64,000 nt of DNA, from assembly GCF_021556615.1 (NCBI RefSeq), contig NZ_JAKGGD010000008.1:41714-105713 (forward strand), in the 5' to 3' direction. Positions within the stretch are counted from its first letter, which is position 1. Every line of letters begins with the position of its first letter. This DNA is from Paracoccus salsus (GTDB lineage: Bacteria; Pseudomonadota; Alphaproteobacteria; Rhodobacterales; Rhodobacteraceae). A program made the position numbers and the translations under genes. Below are positions 54,486 through 63,654 of the stretch, one piece after another. The notes beneath the pieces were generated by a model, which had not been told where the DNA came from, ran no database searches, and saw only the letters and a list, made by a program, of their open reading frames with translations.

Positions 54486-55517
54486 TTAGTCCTCGAAGAC
54501 TTCCGGCAGGTCCGGCGCCTCGCGCGTCATCCAGCCCGGCACCGGCAGGCCCTTCGCACGCAGGAACTCCGGGTTGAACAGTTTCGTCTGGTAGCGGTTT
54601 CCGTAATCGCACAGGATCGTCACGATCGTGTGGCCGGGCCCCATCTCGCGGGCCATGCGGATCGCGCCGCCCACATTGATCCCCGATGAGCCGCCAAGGC
54701 AAAGCCCTTCGTGTTCCAGCAGGTCGAACACGATCGGCAGGGCCTCGCTATCGGGAACGCGGCAGGCGAAATCGGGCGTGAAACCCTCGAGATTGGCAGT
54801 GATGCGCCCCTGCCCGATCCCTTCGGTGATCGAACTGCCGGGGCTGTCGAACGCGCCGGTCGTGTAGAACGAATAAAGCGCCGCGCCTTCGGGATCGGAC
54901 AGGCCGACCCTGACGCCGCGCGGCTGCAACGCCATCCCGACCCCGGCCAGCGTCCCGCCCGAACCGACCGCGCAGACAAAGCCGTCCACCTTGCCGCCGG
55001 TCTGGTCCCAGATTTCGGGACCGGTCGTTTCCAGATGCGCCTGCCGGTTGGCCGTGTTGTCGAACTGGTTGGCCCAGATCGCCCCATTCGGCTCGGTCCT
55101 TGCCAAAGCCTCGGCCAGACGCCCGGAGTAGCGGACATAGTTGTTCGGGTTCCTGTAGGGCGCTGCCGGCACCTCGACCAGGACCGCGCCCGCCAACCGC
55201 AGCATGTCCTTCTTTTCCTGGCTCTGGGTCTCGGGGATGACGATCACGCTGCGAAACCCCATCGAGGCCCCGACCAGCGCCAGCCCGATCCCGGTATTTC
55301 CCGCCGTTCCCTCGACGATGGTGCCGCCGGGCTTCAATGCGCCGCGCGCCACCGCATCGCGGATGATATACAGCGCCGCCCGGTCCTTGACCGACTGGCC
55401 GGGATTGAGGAACTCGGCCTTGCCCAGGATCTCGCAGCCGGTTTCCTCGCTGGCCCGTTTGAGGCGGATCAGCGGCGTCTTGCCGATCGCATCGGCCAGG
55501 TCAGAGCAAATTCGCAT
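54486..55517 (-). CDS. cysK: Cysteine synthase A
   Basis: A 343-residue O-acetylserine sulfhydrylase. The PLP lysine is in NPGQSVKDRAALY (Lys44), with the substrate loop EGTAGNTGIGLA and the phosphate site VGSGGTLAGVGM. Serine near the C-terminus (GGSSGINVGGAIR) is conserved. It makes cysteine from O-acetylserine and sulfide. Two blocks (AAPYRNPNNYVRYSGRLAEA and YSFYTTGAF) mark the longer CysK subtype of alphaproteobacteria. It is followed 9 bp later by the MscS-type channel gene, an unusual pairing for which I have no explanation. Confidence 0.93.
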   Translation of the reverse strand: MRICSDLADAIGKTPLIRLKRASEETGCEILGKAEFLNPGQSVKDRAALYIIRDAVARGALKPGGTIVEGTAGNTGIGLALVGASMGFRSVIVIPETQSQEKKDMLRLAGAVLVEVPAAPYRNPNNYVRYSGRLAEALARTEPNGAIWANQFDNTANRQAHLETTGPEIWDQTGGKVDGFVCAVGSGGTLAGVGMALQPRGVRVGLSDPEGAALYSFYTTGAFDSPGSSITEGIGQGRITANLEGFTPDFACRVPDSEALPIVFDLLEHEGLCLGGSSGINVGGAIRMAREMGPGHTIVTILCDYGNRYQTKLFNPEFLRAKGLPVPGWMTREAPDLPEVFED

Positions 55518-55613
55518 GGCGATCGACCCTCTCTCTCGGGATGGTTTCGGCGTTACGAATACCTACACATGGCGAGCCGGCATGGGCAACCCCGAGCCGC
55601 CTTGCCGACGCCC

Positions 55614-56705
55614 TCACGATCCGGCCAGTTCTGCCAGCAGATCGTCTTTTTTCCGGTCGAGCCACAACGACAACATCGCAAGCGGACCGTTGGTGACCTG
55701 TCCGTCATGCACCATTCGCGCCAGATCGGCGCGATCGATCAGATGGCCGCGGATATCCTCGGTCTCGCCGTCAAGCCCATGCACCCCGGCGCTGTCGTCC
55801 GGCAGATCCGCAATACCCACATAAAGATAGAGAAACTCGGTCACCGCGCCGGGACTGGGATAATGATGAACGGCTGGAAACAGCCTGCCAAGGCGTAATC
55901 CGGCCTCTTCCATGGCCTCGCGCCTTGCGGCCTGCTGCACGCTTTCGCCGGCGTCCACCCGGCCCGCTATCGGCTCCAGCAGCCAGGGTTGCGGGTCGTG
56001 GCGCAAGGCAGGGGCGAACCGGAACTGCTCGATCACAAGCAGGCGATCCCGCGCCGGATCCCAGGGCAAGACGACAACCGCATCACCCATCACGAAGCCC
56101 TCGCGGGTCACGACGGGAGTGAAGCCGCCCTCATGCGTGCGGTGCGCCAGATCCCACAACTCGACCGCAAAGAACCCCGCATAGGGTTCGCGGCGCTCAA
56201 GTCGCCGCACGTCGCCGGGCGCGCGTGCGGCAACCAGATGACCGCCCGAACGCGTGCCGGCTGCCGCGCGCAGGCGGCTGTCCGCCCAGACCCCGATCAT
56301 CGGCAGCCGCGCGACGACGCTTTCCGGTGACCTGTCGCAGGGCGCAGCCAGTACCTGGCGCGCGATCTCGGCGGCCAGTTCCGGCAACCAGTCCGCGCGC
56401 GACCAGGCCGCCTGGCCGCACGCCTCGTCTTGAAGGCCCATCACCGGCCCGCCCGGATGATCCTCGGCCCTCAGGCCCATCACCTCCGCATAGCGCCACA
56501 GCGCCCGGGACGGCATGATCTGCAGGGTGGCGATGTGCCCGGCGCCAGGCCGAAGGGCCGGCCAGTCCCGGTCCTCGATCCCGGCGCGGCGCCCGCCGAC
56601 CAACATGCCGTCCAACGGCAGTCCCGCGCCCTCGGACACCAGCCCCAGAGCGGACAGCATTGCCGGATCGGCCAGCGGCCCGACAACTCGAAGGGGCTCG
56701 GTCAC
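55614..56705 (-). CDS. Nudix hydrolase with N-terminal GGCT-like region
   Basis: A 363-residue protein starting at GTG 56705 (overlapping the upstream stop as GTGA). The C-terminal 180 residues are an ADP-ribose pyrophosphatase-type Nudix hydrolase: the box is GRVDAGESVQQAARREAMEE-AG, with WLLEPIAGR just before. The N-terminal part (VVGPLADPAMLSALGLVSEG and LDGMLVGGRRAGIEDRDWPA) aligns by eye with the gamma-glutamylcyclotransferase-like domain fused to Nudix proteins in this group, but the usual Tyr-Gly-Thr-Leu start is degenerate. Likely substrate is ADP-ribose or a similar nucleoside diphosphate derivative. Confidence 0.85.
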   Translation of the reverse strand: MTEPLRVVGPLADPAMLSALGLVSEGAGLPLDGMLVGGRRAGIEDRDWPALRPGAGHIATLQIMPSRALWRYAEVMGLRAEDHPGGPVMGLQDEACGQAAWSRADWLPELAAEIARQVLAAPCDRSPESVVARLPMIGVWADSRLRAAAGTRSGGHLVAARAPGDVRRLERREPYAGFFAVELWDLAHRTHEGGFTPVVTREGFVMGDAVVVLPWDPARDRLLVIEQFRFAPALRHDPQPWLLEPIAGRVDAGESVQQAARREAMEEAGLRLGRLFPAVHHYPSPGAVTEFLYLYVGIADLPDDSAGVHGLDGETEDIRGHLIDRADLARMVHDGQVTNGPLAMLSLWLDRKKDDLLAELAGS

Positions 56706-57574
56706 AGGCGCTGTCCCTGCATCTGCGCCGCAGCCGCCAGCCCCATATCCCGAGAGGTCTGCATGAACATCGCTTCAAAGCCGGCGAACAGTGCCGCCGA
56801 CAACGCCTTTCCCGCCGGAGAGGACGCGAAGCGGATGCAGGTTTCCAACTCGGCATCGCTGAGCGGCGCGTAAGCCAGCAGCAGATAGGATTCGATCCAA
56901 ACACGCGTCCGGGCGCCGAGTTCGGCCTCTTGCGACCATGCATCCGCCAGAATCTGATCCCGGGTCATCGGCATGTCGAAACCGCCGCCATCCGCGAAGC
57001 CCTGCGAAAAGGCCACGGCGGCGTTCATTCCGCCGGCGACGTTCGGACCCACCAGATCGGCCTGCTCGATCAGCCTTGCGATCTGGTCCACGCGCGGGTC
57101 CCCGCGGCTGGCAGCCGCCGAAAACGCTTGGCGCGCAGACGCCTCGATCTCGGGCTCCAGCATGGCCTGACGGGTCGACATCTCGAGCCCGATCAGCCGG
57201 CGACCCAGCGCCGATCGATAGAACTCCAGCGCCGCGTCAAGCCGCGGATCAACCGGCCCGGCCAGTTTCTGCCGCAACCCGGCCTCGAACAGCGCTCGCA
57301 GCCTCGCGGGCTGATGGATCTGGGACACGGCCTCGGTCCAGCCATCATCGCCGACACCGCCCGGCATGCCGTCTTCCAGCGCATCGGCTTCGGCGAGGGC
57401 CTCGTGTTGCAGGATCGGCATCAGTTGATCCAGCTCCATCACCTCCCAGATCCGATCGACCAGTTCCTGTCGTCCGGCCGCTTCGGCCGCGGCCTCGGGC
57501 GGGACTGGCTTTTGCTGCGACATCGCGACCGAGGCACACAAAACTGCCATTGCCAGGCAGAGGGTTCTGAACAT
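56702..57574 (-). CDS. DUF2059 domain secreted protein
   Basis: A 290-residue protein with a signal peptide (MFRTLCLAMAVLCASVAMSQ). Two DUF2059-like parts can be seen: MELDQLMPILQHEALAEAD and FYRSALGRRLIGLEMSTRQA, then a second FASSPAGKALSAALFAGFEA. The family is periplasmic and of unknown function. The start at 57574 follows the signal-peptide pattern; open frame extends further upstream through the tRNA and is not meaningful. It overlaps the Nudix gene by 4 bp (GTGA). Confidence 0.82.
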   Translation of the reverse strand: MFRTLCLAMAVLCASVAMSQQKPVPPEAAAEAAGRQELVDRIWEVMELDQLMPILQHEALAEADALEDGMPGGVGDDGWTEAVSQIHQPARLRALFEAGLRQKLAGPVDPRLDAALEFYRSALGRRLIGLEMSTRQAMLEPEIEASARQAFSAAASRGDPRVDQIARLIEQADLVGPNVAGGMNAAVAFSQGFADGGGFDMPMTRDQILADAWSQEAELGARTRVWIESYLLLAYAPLSDAELETCIRFASSPAGKALSAALFAGFEAMFMQTSRDMGLAAAAQMQGQRL

Positions 57575-57676
57575 GCCGATACCTTTCACCCGGGACGGGG
57601 AAGCGCATTTTTCGACGAAACCCCCTTGCACTTCAAGCCCCACCCCTCTAAAGCCCCGCCTCACCACACCAAGCGC

Positions 57677-57766
57677 GGAGAGGTGCCGGAGTGGTCGAAC
57701 GGGGCGGTCTCGAAAACCGTTGAGCCCTCGCGGGTTCCGTGGGTTCGAATCCCACCCTCTCCGCCA
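57677..57766 (+). tRNA. tRNA-Ser(CGA)
   Basis: A 90-nt class II tRNA. The acceptor stem GGAGAGG pairs with CCTCTCC, the discriminator is G and CCA is encoded. The anticodon stem-loop GCGGT-CTCGAAA-ACCGT gives anticodon CGA, the long variable arm is TGAGCCCTCGCGGGTTCC, and the T arm is GTGGGTTCGAATCCCAC. The DNA after it changes in composition, so this gene is the probable attachment site of the island. Confidence 0.97.
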
Positions 57767-57897
57767 CATATAAACCTTATGTATTTGAAAAAATTTTAGT
57801 ATTTCCACTTCGGCGAATATAGATCCCCCGAATCTTCCCCCAATTCGATCCGGAACTCGCTGGTTCTGGCTGGTACAGGCTGGAAAGCGACGATCGC
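57767..57897. other. AT-rich island edge after tRNA-Ser
   Basis: The 131 bp after the tRNA are clearly richer in A and T (for example TATGTATTTGAAAAAATTTT) than the rest of the chromosome. No gene is seen. This is typical of the left junction of an integrated element, but no integrase gene or second copy of the tRNA 3' end is in the window. Confidence 0.5.
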
Positions 57898-58371
57898 TTA
57901 CTTCGTCAACGTTCCCTGCTGACGTGGCGCCAACAGAGCCTGGTGAGGATCGTAAGCATAGCCTGAAATCGTCCCGTCCTTGATTCTCCGGACCGCCTCA
58001 TCAATCACGAATTGCAGCACCAGAAACCATTCGCGAGGCTTCACGCATCGGCCGAACCGATCTGGAATTTCGATGTCGAGCTGCGCAATGCCGAAAATCC
58101 GGTGGATTAGGTTCTCAAGCCGGGTCTGGTTGATGTTGTAAAGCTCATAGGTCGCCACGACCTCGACCGCAGCCATGAGGAGGGTCGGCTGAAGCTGGGC
58201 TCCGGCGATCCACTTATCGACACCCAAGGTGGTCACGCCGATCTTGTGAACCAACTCCCGGTTCTCGGCCACCATAGGATAGTCGGACTTGCTGCGCAGG
58301 ACATAGATGGTGCCGGTGGTGCTGTCGCCCTCTTCAGGTGCATTGAGCAGGAGCCTTCGCGCCCCTTGCAT
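57898..58371 (-). pseudogene. GIY-YIG/T5orf172-type protein, truncated
   Basis: A 157-codon frame that holds the C-terminal domain of a GIY-YIG-like (T5orf172/MUG113) nuclease family protein. It has GTIYVLRSKSDYPMVAENRE, LVHKIGVTTLGVDKWIAGAQ, VVATYELYNINQTRLENLIH and IPDRFGRCVKPREWFLV. Full-length proteins of this type are several hundred residues and carry an N-terminal part missing here; the frame closes at a stop 14 codons upstream of the ATG. Such genes are often found beside type I restriction systems, as here. It is probably non-functional, though a shortened protein could be made. Confidence 0.65.
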
Positions 58372-58582
58372 TCCAGACCAACCCTGCGCGGATTGGATGC
58401 CGCCAGCGCATCAGCGCTGAACCCGATCATGAGGCTAGTGGCCGCCCCTGAACCCGACCACCAAGACGTCGGTGAACGTCGCCAGCCGCCCCTTTCGCGT
58501 GATCTGCCTCGGTGGATAAGTGCGTTCTCGTCCGCTTTGTGGATGCACGCACAAGATGTGCCTGCTAAGTTCACCCAAAACT

Positions 58583-58616
58583 ACAACTCGTCGGGGGCTA
58601 CAACTCGTCGGGGGCG
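58583..58616. repeat. 17-bp tandem repeat before hsdM
   Basis: Two perfect copies of CTACAACTCGTCGGGGG (58583-58599 and 58600-58616) are followed by a partial copy CGTCGGGGG (58617-58625). The repeat ends 19 bp before the TTG start of hsdM. Confidence 0.9.
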
Positions 58617-58634
58617 TCGGGGGCAGAGAGCAGA

Positions 58635-60083
58635 TTGTACGAAAGCGCATTCAACAAGATCGAACGGGACCTTCGCGCGGAAGAAGGCATCGCCAACGAA
58701 CTGGACTATGTGGAACAGACCTCATGGGTTTTGTTCTTGAAGTACCTGCATGACCTCGAAACCGAGCGCAGTGATCGCGCCGAGCTCGATGGCGAAGACT
58801 ACACCCCGATCATTGACGGCGAATATCGCTGGGACAAATGGGCCGCGCCGAAAAAAGGCGGCGAATTTGACCACAACGCGGCCCGCATCGGCGACGACCT
58901 GATCAAGTTCGTTGACCAGGAGCTCTTCCCGTATCTCGCATCCTTCCGCCAATCCGCGACGAGCCCGCAGACGATTCAGTACAAGATCGGCGAGGTCTTC
59001 ACCGAACTGCGCAACAAATTCCGCTCCGGCTACATCCTGCGTGACGTGCTCGAAGCCGTGGACGGCCTGTCCTTCAACACCCAGGCCGAGCGGCACGAAC
59101 TATCCCAGCTTTACGAAACCCGCATCCGCCGCATGGGCAACGCGGGCCGCAACGGCGGCGAATACTACACGCCGCGCCCGCTCATCCGCGCGATGATCAA
59201 GGTCACTGCCCCCAAGATCGGCGAGACGATCTATGACGGGGCGGTCGGCTCTGCGGGCTTCCTTTGCGAAGCCTACGACTACATGCGCACCGACAAGCTC
59301 TCGGCGTCCGAATACGAAACCCTGCAAACCAAGACCTTCTATGGGCAGGAGAAGAAGGGCCTCGCCTACGTCATCGGGATCATGAACATGGTCTTGCACG
59401 GCATCGAGGCTCCGAACCTGATCCACTCCAACACGCTCAATGAAAACGTGATGGATATTCAGGAGAAGGACCGCCACGACATCATCCTCGCCAATCCCCC
59501 CTTCGGCGGCGGCGAGCGGCGCGAGGTGCAGCAGAACTTCCCGATCCGCACGGGCGAGACGGCCTATCTGTTCCTGCAACACTTCATCCGCAAGCTGAAG
59601 GCAGGCGGGCGCGCCGCCGTGGTGATCAAGAACACCTTCCTCAGCAACACCGACAACGCCTCTGTCGCACTGCGCAAGGAACTGTTGGAGGCGGCGGAGC
59701 TGCACACCATCCTCGATTGCCCGCAAGGCACGTTTCAGGGCGCGGGCGTGAAGACCGTGGTGCTGTTCTTCGAGAAAGGCGCGCCGACGCGGGACATCTG
59801 GTACTACCAGCTCGATCCGGGCCGCAGCATGGGCAAGACCAACCCGCTGAACGATGACGATCTGGCGGAGTTCGTTGAGTTGCAACGTACCCGCCCGAAC
59901 GGGCCGAAAAGCTGGATCGTGAACCGAGCCGATCTGGACGAGGATACCTACGATCTGTCGGTCAAAAACCCCAACGCACCCGAGGCCGAGGCGCTGCGCA
60001 GCCCCGAAGAGATCATTGCCGACATGCTGGCGCGGGATGCCGAGACGGCGCAAATCCTTGAAGACATTCGGGGGATGCTGTGA
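58635..60083 (+). CDS. hsdM: Type I restriction-modification methyltransferase HsdM
   Basis: A 482-residue adenine-N6 methyltransferase subunit. It begins at a TTG (reading YESAFNKIERDLRAEEG) with an HsdM N-terminal domain (ELDYVEQTSWVLFLKYLHDL). The SAM motif is YDGAVGSAGFLCEAYDY and the catalytic motif IV is ILANPPFGGGERREVQQNF. AVVIKNTFLSNTDNASVALR is a later conserved block. With HsdS it protects DNA; with HsdR added it forms the restriction enzyme. A 17-bp repeat lies just upstream of the start. Base use is less GC-rich at third positions than in the chromosome to the left. Confidence 0.93.
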   Translation: MYESAFNKIERDLRAEEGIANELDYVEQTSWVLFLKYLHDLETERSDRAELDGEDYTPIIDGEYRWDKWAAPKKGGEFDHNAARIGDDLIKFVDQELFPYLASFRQSATSPQTIQYKIGEVFTELRNKFRSGYILRDVLEAVDGLSFNTQAERHELSQLYETRIRRMGNAGRNGGEYYTPRPLIRAMIKVTAPKIGETIYDGAVGSAGFLCEAYDYMRTDKLSASEYETLQTKTFYGQEKKGLAYVIGIMNMVLHGIEAPNLIHSNTLNENVMDIQEKDRHDIILANPPFGGGERREVQQNFPIRTGETAYLFLQHFIRKLKAGGRAAVVIKNTFLSNTDNASVALRKELLEAAELHTILDCPQGTFQGAGVKTVVLFFEKGAPTRDIWYYQLDPGRSMGKTNPLNDDDLAEFVELQRTRPNGPKSWIVNRADLDEDTYDLSVKNPNAPEAEALRSPEEIIADMLARDAETAQILEDIRGML

Positions 60084-61237
60084 AGACGGGTTGGAAAATC
60101 GAAAAGCTGATCGATGTTTGCCACAAGATCACGCAGGGGCCGAACCCAAAATATGACAAAGCTGGGGTGCAAGAGTTTCGCGTACTCAAGACAAAGGACC
60201 TTTACGATAACACTATCCACTATGATGCAGCCGATACGGTAAGCGAGGCCGTTTTCTGCAATCATCAAAGAGCTGAGCTGATTTCTGGCGACGTGTTGCT
60301 CGCCATCGTCGGTCAAGGATCAATCAACAAGTGTAATGTGTTCGAGGTGAGAGATGGCGCTCGCTTCATATTCACGCGAGCTTTGGGACTTATTCGACCC
60401 GACCCAGAGCGGTTGAACCCATATTTCTTAAAGAACTTTCTTCAGTCGTCTGTTGGAAAGAGCATGATCGACGCCGGGATCGGCGGCACTTCCGGGCAGC
60501 AAGTGGTGACCACCACTCACCTGAAGCAACTGAGCATCCCCCTCCCGCCGCTCGAAGAACAAAAGCGGATTGTTGCGGTTCTGGACGAGGCCTTCGAGGC
60601 TCTGGCCCGCGCTCGCGCCCACGCCGAAGCCAACCTCCAAAACGCGCGGGAGTTGTTTGAGAGCTACTTGGGAAATGTCTTTGGTGACGGGAATTGGCCA
60701 GAGAAGACGCTTGACCAGATATCCGAAAACTTGGACCGCGTGCGCGTGCCGATCACGAAATCAGAACGCGTAGCGGGCGATATTCCATACTATGGTGCTT
60801 CGGGCGTTGTTGACCACGTTGCCGACTACCTTTTCGATGAAGACCTACTGTTAGTCTCAGAAGATGGTGCCAACCTACTGGCACGAACCTACCCAATTGC
60901 TTTTTCTATCAGTGGCAAGTCGTGGGTCAATAACCATGCACACGTCTTGAGATTTGACGACCCCGCCGCCCAAGAATTTGTTCGCCTATACCTGAATTCG
61001 ATCTCATTGGAGCCATACGTCAGTGGGATGGCTCAGCCAAAATTGAACCAAAAGCAGTTGAATCGCATCTCAATTCCTTTCCCAGATGACGCGACGAGAT
61101 CGGAAATTGTGCGGAGGGCTCATGCAATCTCCGAAGAGACGCAAAGGCTGCAAGGAAATTACGAAGCAGCGCTCCAAGACCTTGAAGACCTCCGCCAATC
61201 CCTTTTGCAGAAAGCCTTCGCGGGCGAATTAACATGA
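60080..61237 (+). CDS. hsdS: Type I restriction specificity subunit HsdS
   Basis: A 385-residue specificity subunit with two target-recognition domains. The first (about 1-150) ends in LKQLSIPLPPLEEQKRIVAV, leading into the first long helix (ARARAHAEANLQNARELFES). The second (about 200-345) ends in LNQKQLNRISIPFPDDATRS, followed by the second helix ending LRQSLLQKAFAGEL. It starts at a GTG overlapping the hsdM stop (GTGA). The recognition sequence cannot be predicted. TRD coding regions are visibly lower in GC than the helices, as usual for exchanged modules. Confidence 0.92.
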   Translation: MKTGWKIEKLIDVCHKITQGPNPKYDKAGVQEFRVLKTKDLYDNTIHYDAADTVSEAVFCNHQRAELISGDVLLAIVGQGSINKCNVFEVRDGARFIFTRALGLIRPDPERLNPYFLKNFLQSSVGKSMIDAGIGGTSGQQVVTTTHLKQLSIPLPPLEEQKRIVAVLDEAFEALARARAHAEANLQNARELFESYLGNVFGDGNWPEKTLDQISENLDRVRVPITKSERVAGDIPYYGASGVVDHVADYLFDEDLLLVSEDGANLLARTYPIAFSISGKSWVNNHAHVLRFDDPAAQEFVRLYLNSISLEPYVSGMAQPKLNQKQLNRISIPFPDDATRSEIVRRAHAISEETQRLQGNYEAALQDLEDLRQSLLQKAFAGELT

Positions 61238-61254
61238 TGTAACGAGTTTAGAAT

Positions 61255-63579
61255 ATGAGCATTCACGACGAAACCGAAGCCGATACCCGCGCCGAGCGCA
61301 TAGACCCCGTCCTTGCGGCGGCGGGCTGGGGGCAGAACGGTTCCAAGGTTCGCCGTGAGGTCATCTGTCCTGGGCGCATCCAGTCGGGCGGCACGCGCGG
61401 CAAGGGTCTGTCTGCCGATTACGTCCTTATCCACAAAGGCCAGAAGCTCGCCGTTCTGGAAGCCAAGCGCGCAGGCGTTAGCCATCGCAATGGCGTCGGC
61501 CAGGCCAAGGACTACGCGACCCGTCTTGGCTCCCGCTATGCCTACGCCTCCAACGGCTTAAACTGGTATCAGATCGACATGGCCAACGGGGCCGAGGGCG
61601 ACATGGATTTGCCCTTCCCGACACCCGATGAGCTATGGGATCGCACCTTCGCCGACCAGAACGTTTGGCGCGAGCGTTTCGGAGCCGTGGACTTCGAGAC
61701 GGATGGCGGCAAGTGGGAGCTGCGCTACTACCAGCACAAGGCAATCACGGCAGCGCTTGAAGCCGTGGCCAAGGGCGACCGCCGCATCCTGCTGACGCTC
61801 GCCACGGGCACGGGCAAGACATCCATCGCCTTCCAGATTGCGTGGAAGCTGTTCCAGGCCAAGTGGAACCTGACAGGCGAGCCCATCCGCCGCCCGCGCA
61901 TCCTGTTCCTCGCCGACCGCAACATCCTTGCCGATCAGGCTTACAACGCCTTTTCCGCCTTTCCGAATGATGCGGTGACGCGTATCGACCCCGACACGAT
62001 CCGCAAGAACCATGGCAAGCCGCCGAAGAATGCCAGCCTGTTCTTCACGATTTTCCAGACCTTCATGACGGGCGACGGCGAACCCGTTTACACGCAGTAC
62101 CCGCCTGACTTCTTCGACTTCATCGTGATCGACGAATGCCACAGGGGCGGGGCGAAGGACGAAAGTGAATGGCGGCGACTGCTGGAGTATTTCGAGCCTG
62201 CCGCGCAGCTTGGCCTGACCGCCACGCCCAAGCGCAAACACAACGCCGACACCTACGCTTATTTCGGCGAACCGGTCTACACTTATGCTCTGCGCGACGG
62301 GATCGAAGACGGCTTCCTCACGCCGTTCAAGGTGCGCCAGATGGCCAGCACCATCGACGAATACGTCTATGACGGCAGCGACGACCTGATCGCGGGCGCT
62401 GTTGAAGAGGGGGAAGCCTTTTCAGAAGGTGACTTCAACACTCGGATCATCATTCCCGAGCGCGAGCTCAGCCGCGTGAAAGAATTCATGAGCCAGATCG
62501 ATCAGCGCCAGAAGACGTTGGTCTTCTGTGCCACACAGGATCATGCGGCGCTGGTGCGCGACCTAATCAATCAGGTGAAGGACAGCGCCAACCCAAACTA
62601 CTGCCACCGCGTCACCGCTGATGATGGTGCTATAGGCGAGAAGCACCTTCGCGACTTCCAAGATAATGACAAGACAGTCCCAACGATCCTGACAACCTCT
62701 CAGAAGCTCTCGACGGGTGTAGATGCCCGCAATGTTCGTCATATCGTGCTGATGCGCCCGATCCGCTCCATGATCGAGTTCAAGCAGATTATCGGGCGCG
62801 GAACGCGGACTTACGAGGGGAAGGACTTCTTTACGATCTGGGATTTCGTGAAGGCGCACGAGAACTTCAACGACCCCGAATGGGATGGCGAGCCGCTTGA
62901 ACCGGAACCGCCGAAAGGACCTCGCACACCCCCGGCCGGACCAGAACCAGGACCTGGCGAGCCGGGAGAACCGGGCGGCGGCACCGAAGAGCCGCCTCGC
63001 GAAAAGATAGTCGTGAAGCTGTCCGACGGAAGTGTACGAAAGATCAAGTACATCGCCTCAACGACCTACTGGAGCCCTGAAGGAAGGCCGATTTCAGCAG
63101 CCGAGTTCCTTGAACGGCTCTTCGGCGACCTATCAGGGATCGTCACTGATGAAGACCAGCTACGCGCCCTGTGGAGCGATCCTGACAACCGTGAGCGGTT
63201 CCTCGAACAGCTTTCAGACCGTGGGTACGACCGTGAAAGGTTGGACGACATCCGAAGACTTGTAGATGCGCCAGCCAGCGACCTCTTCGATGTTCTCAGC
63301 TATGTACTGTTCACCAACCCTCCGAAAACGCGGCATGAGCGCGCCGACAATGTCCGCTCAATGGGCATGACTGACGCGAATGGCGATATGAAAGACCTGC
63401 TTCTAGCGATCCTAGGGGCCTATGAAGCGCGCGGCGAAAGCGAACTGGCGACCAAGAAACTCGGGACGTTTCTAACGGCACGCTACGGCAGCGTTACTGA
63501 AGGCAAGGGCAAGCTTGGCGGGCTACCGGCGATCAGGGGAGCGTTCCGAGACATGCAAGCATCGCTGTACTCGGATTGA
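61255..63579 (+). CDS. hsdR: Type I restriction endonuclease subunit HsdR
   Basis: A 774-residue motor-nuclease subunit. The nuclease core has ADYVLIHKGQKLAVLEAKRA (the Asp...Glu-x-Lys pattern). SF2 helicase motifs follow: Walker A LATGTGKTSIAFQIAW, motif II IVIDECHRGGAKDESEW, motif III GLTATPKRKHN and motif VI FKQIIGRGTRTYEGKDF. Between about residues 545 and 585 lies a Pro/Gly/Glu-rich linker (PPAGPEPGPGEPGEPGGG). A C-terminal EcoEI-type domain completes it (DLFDVLSYVLFTNPPKTRHE). It starts 17 bp after hsdS and completes the operon. Confidence 0.93.
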   Translation: MSIHDETEADTRAERIDPVLAAAGWGQNGSKVRREVICPGRIQSGGTRGKGLSADYVLIHKGQKLAVLEAKRAGVSHRNGVGQAKDYATRLGSRYAYASNGLNWYQIDMANGAEGDMDLPFPTPDELWDRTFADQNVWRERFGAVDFETDGGKWELRYYQHKAITAALEAVAKGDRRILLTLATGTGKTSIAFQIAWKLFQAKWNLTGEPIRRPRILFLADRNILADQAYNAFSAFPNDAVTRIDPDTIRKNHGKPPKNASLFFTIFQTFMTGDGEPVYTQYPPDFFDFIVIDECHRGGAKDESEWRRLLEYFEPAAQLGLTATPKRKHNADTYAYFGEPVYTYALRDGIEDGFLTPFKVRQMASTIDEYVYDGSDDLIAGAVEEGEAFSEGDFNTRIIIPERELSRVKEFMSQIDQRQKTLVFCATQDHAALVRDLINQVKDSANPNYCHRVTADDGAIGEKHLRDFQDNDKTVPTILTTSQKLSTGVDARNVRHIVLMRPIRSMIEFKQIIGRGTRTYEGKDFFTIWDFVKAHENFNDPEWDGEPLEPEPPKGPRTPPAGPEPGPGEPGEPGGGTEEPPREKIVVKLSDGSVRKIKYIASTTYWSPEGRPISAAEFLERLFGDLSGIVTDEDQLRALWSDPDNRERFLEQLSDRGYDRERLDDIRRLVDAPASDLFDVLSYVLFTNPPKTRHERADNVRSMGMTDANGDMKDLLLAILGAYEARGESELATKKLGTFLTARYGSVTEGKGKLGGLPAIRGAFRDMQASLYSD

Positions 63580-63654
63580 GGTGTGGCTTGGAACCCGAAA
63601 CGCAAACAATTACAGATGACAACGAACAAGTGACAGCTAATGCGCCTCTTCAAT

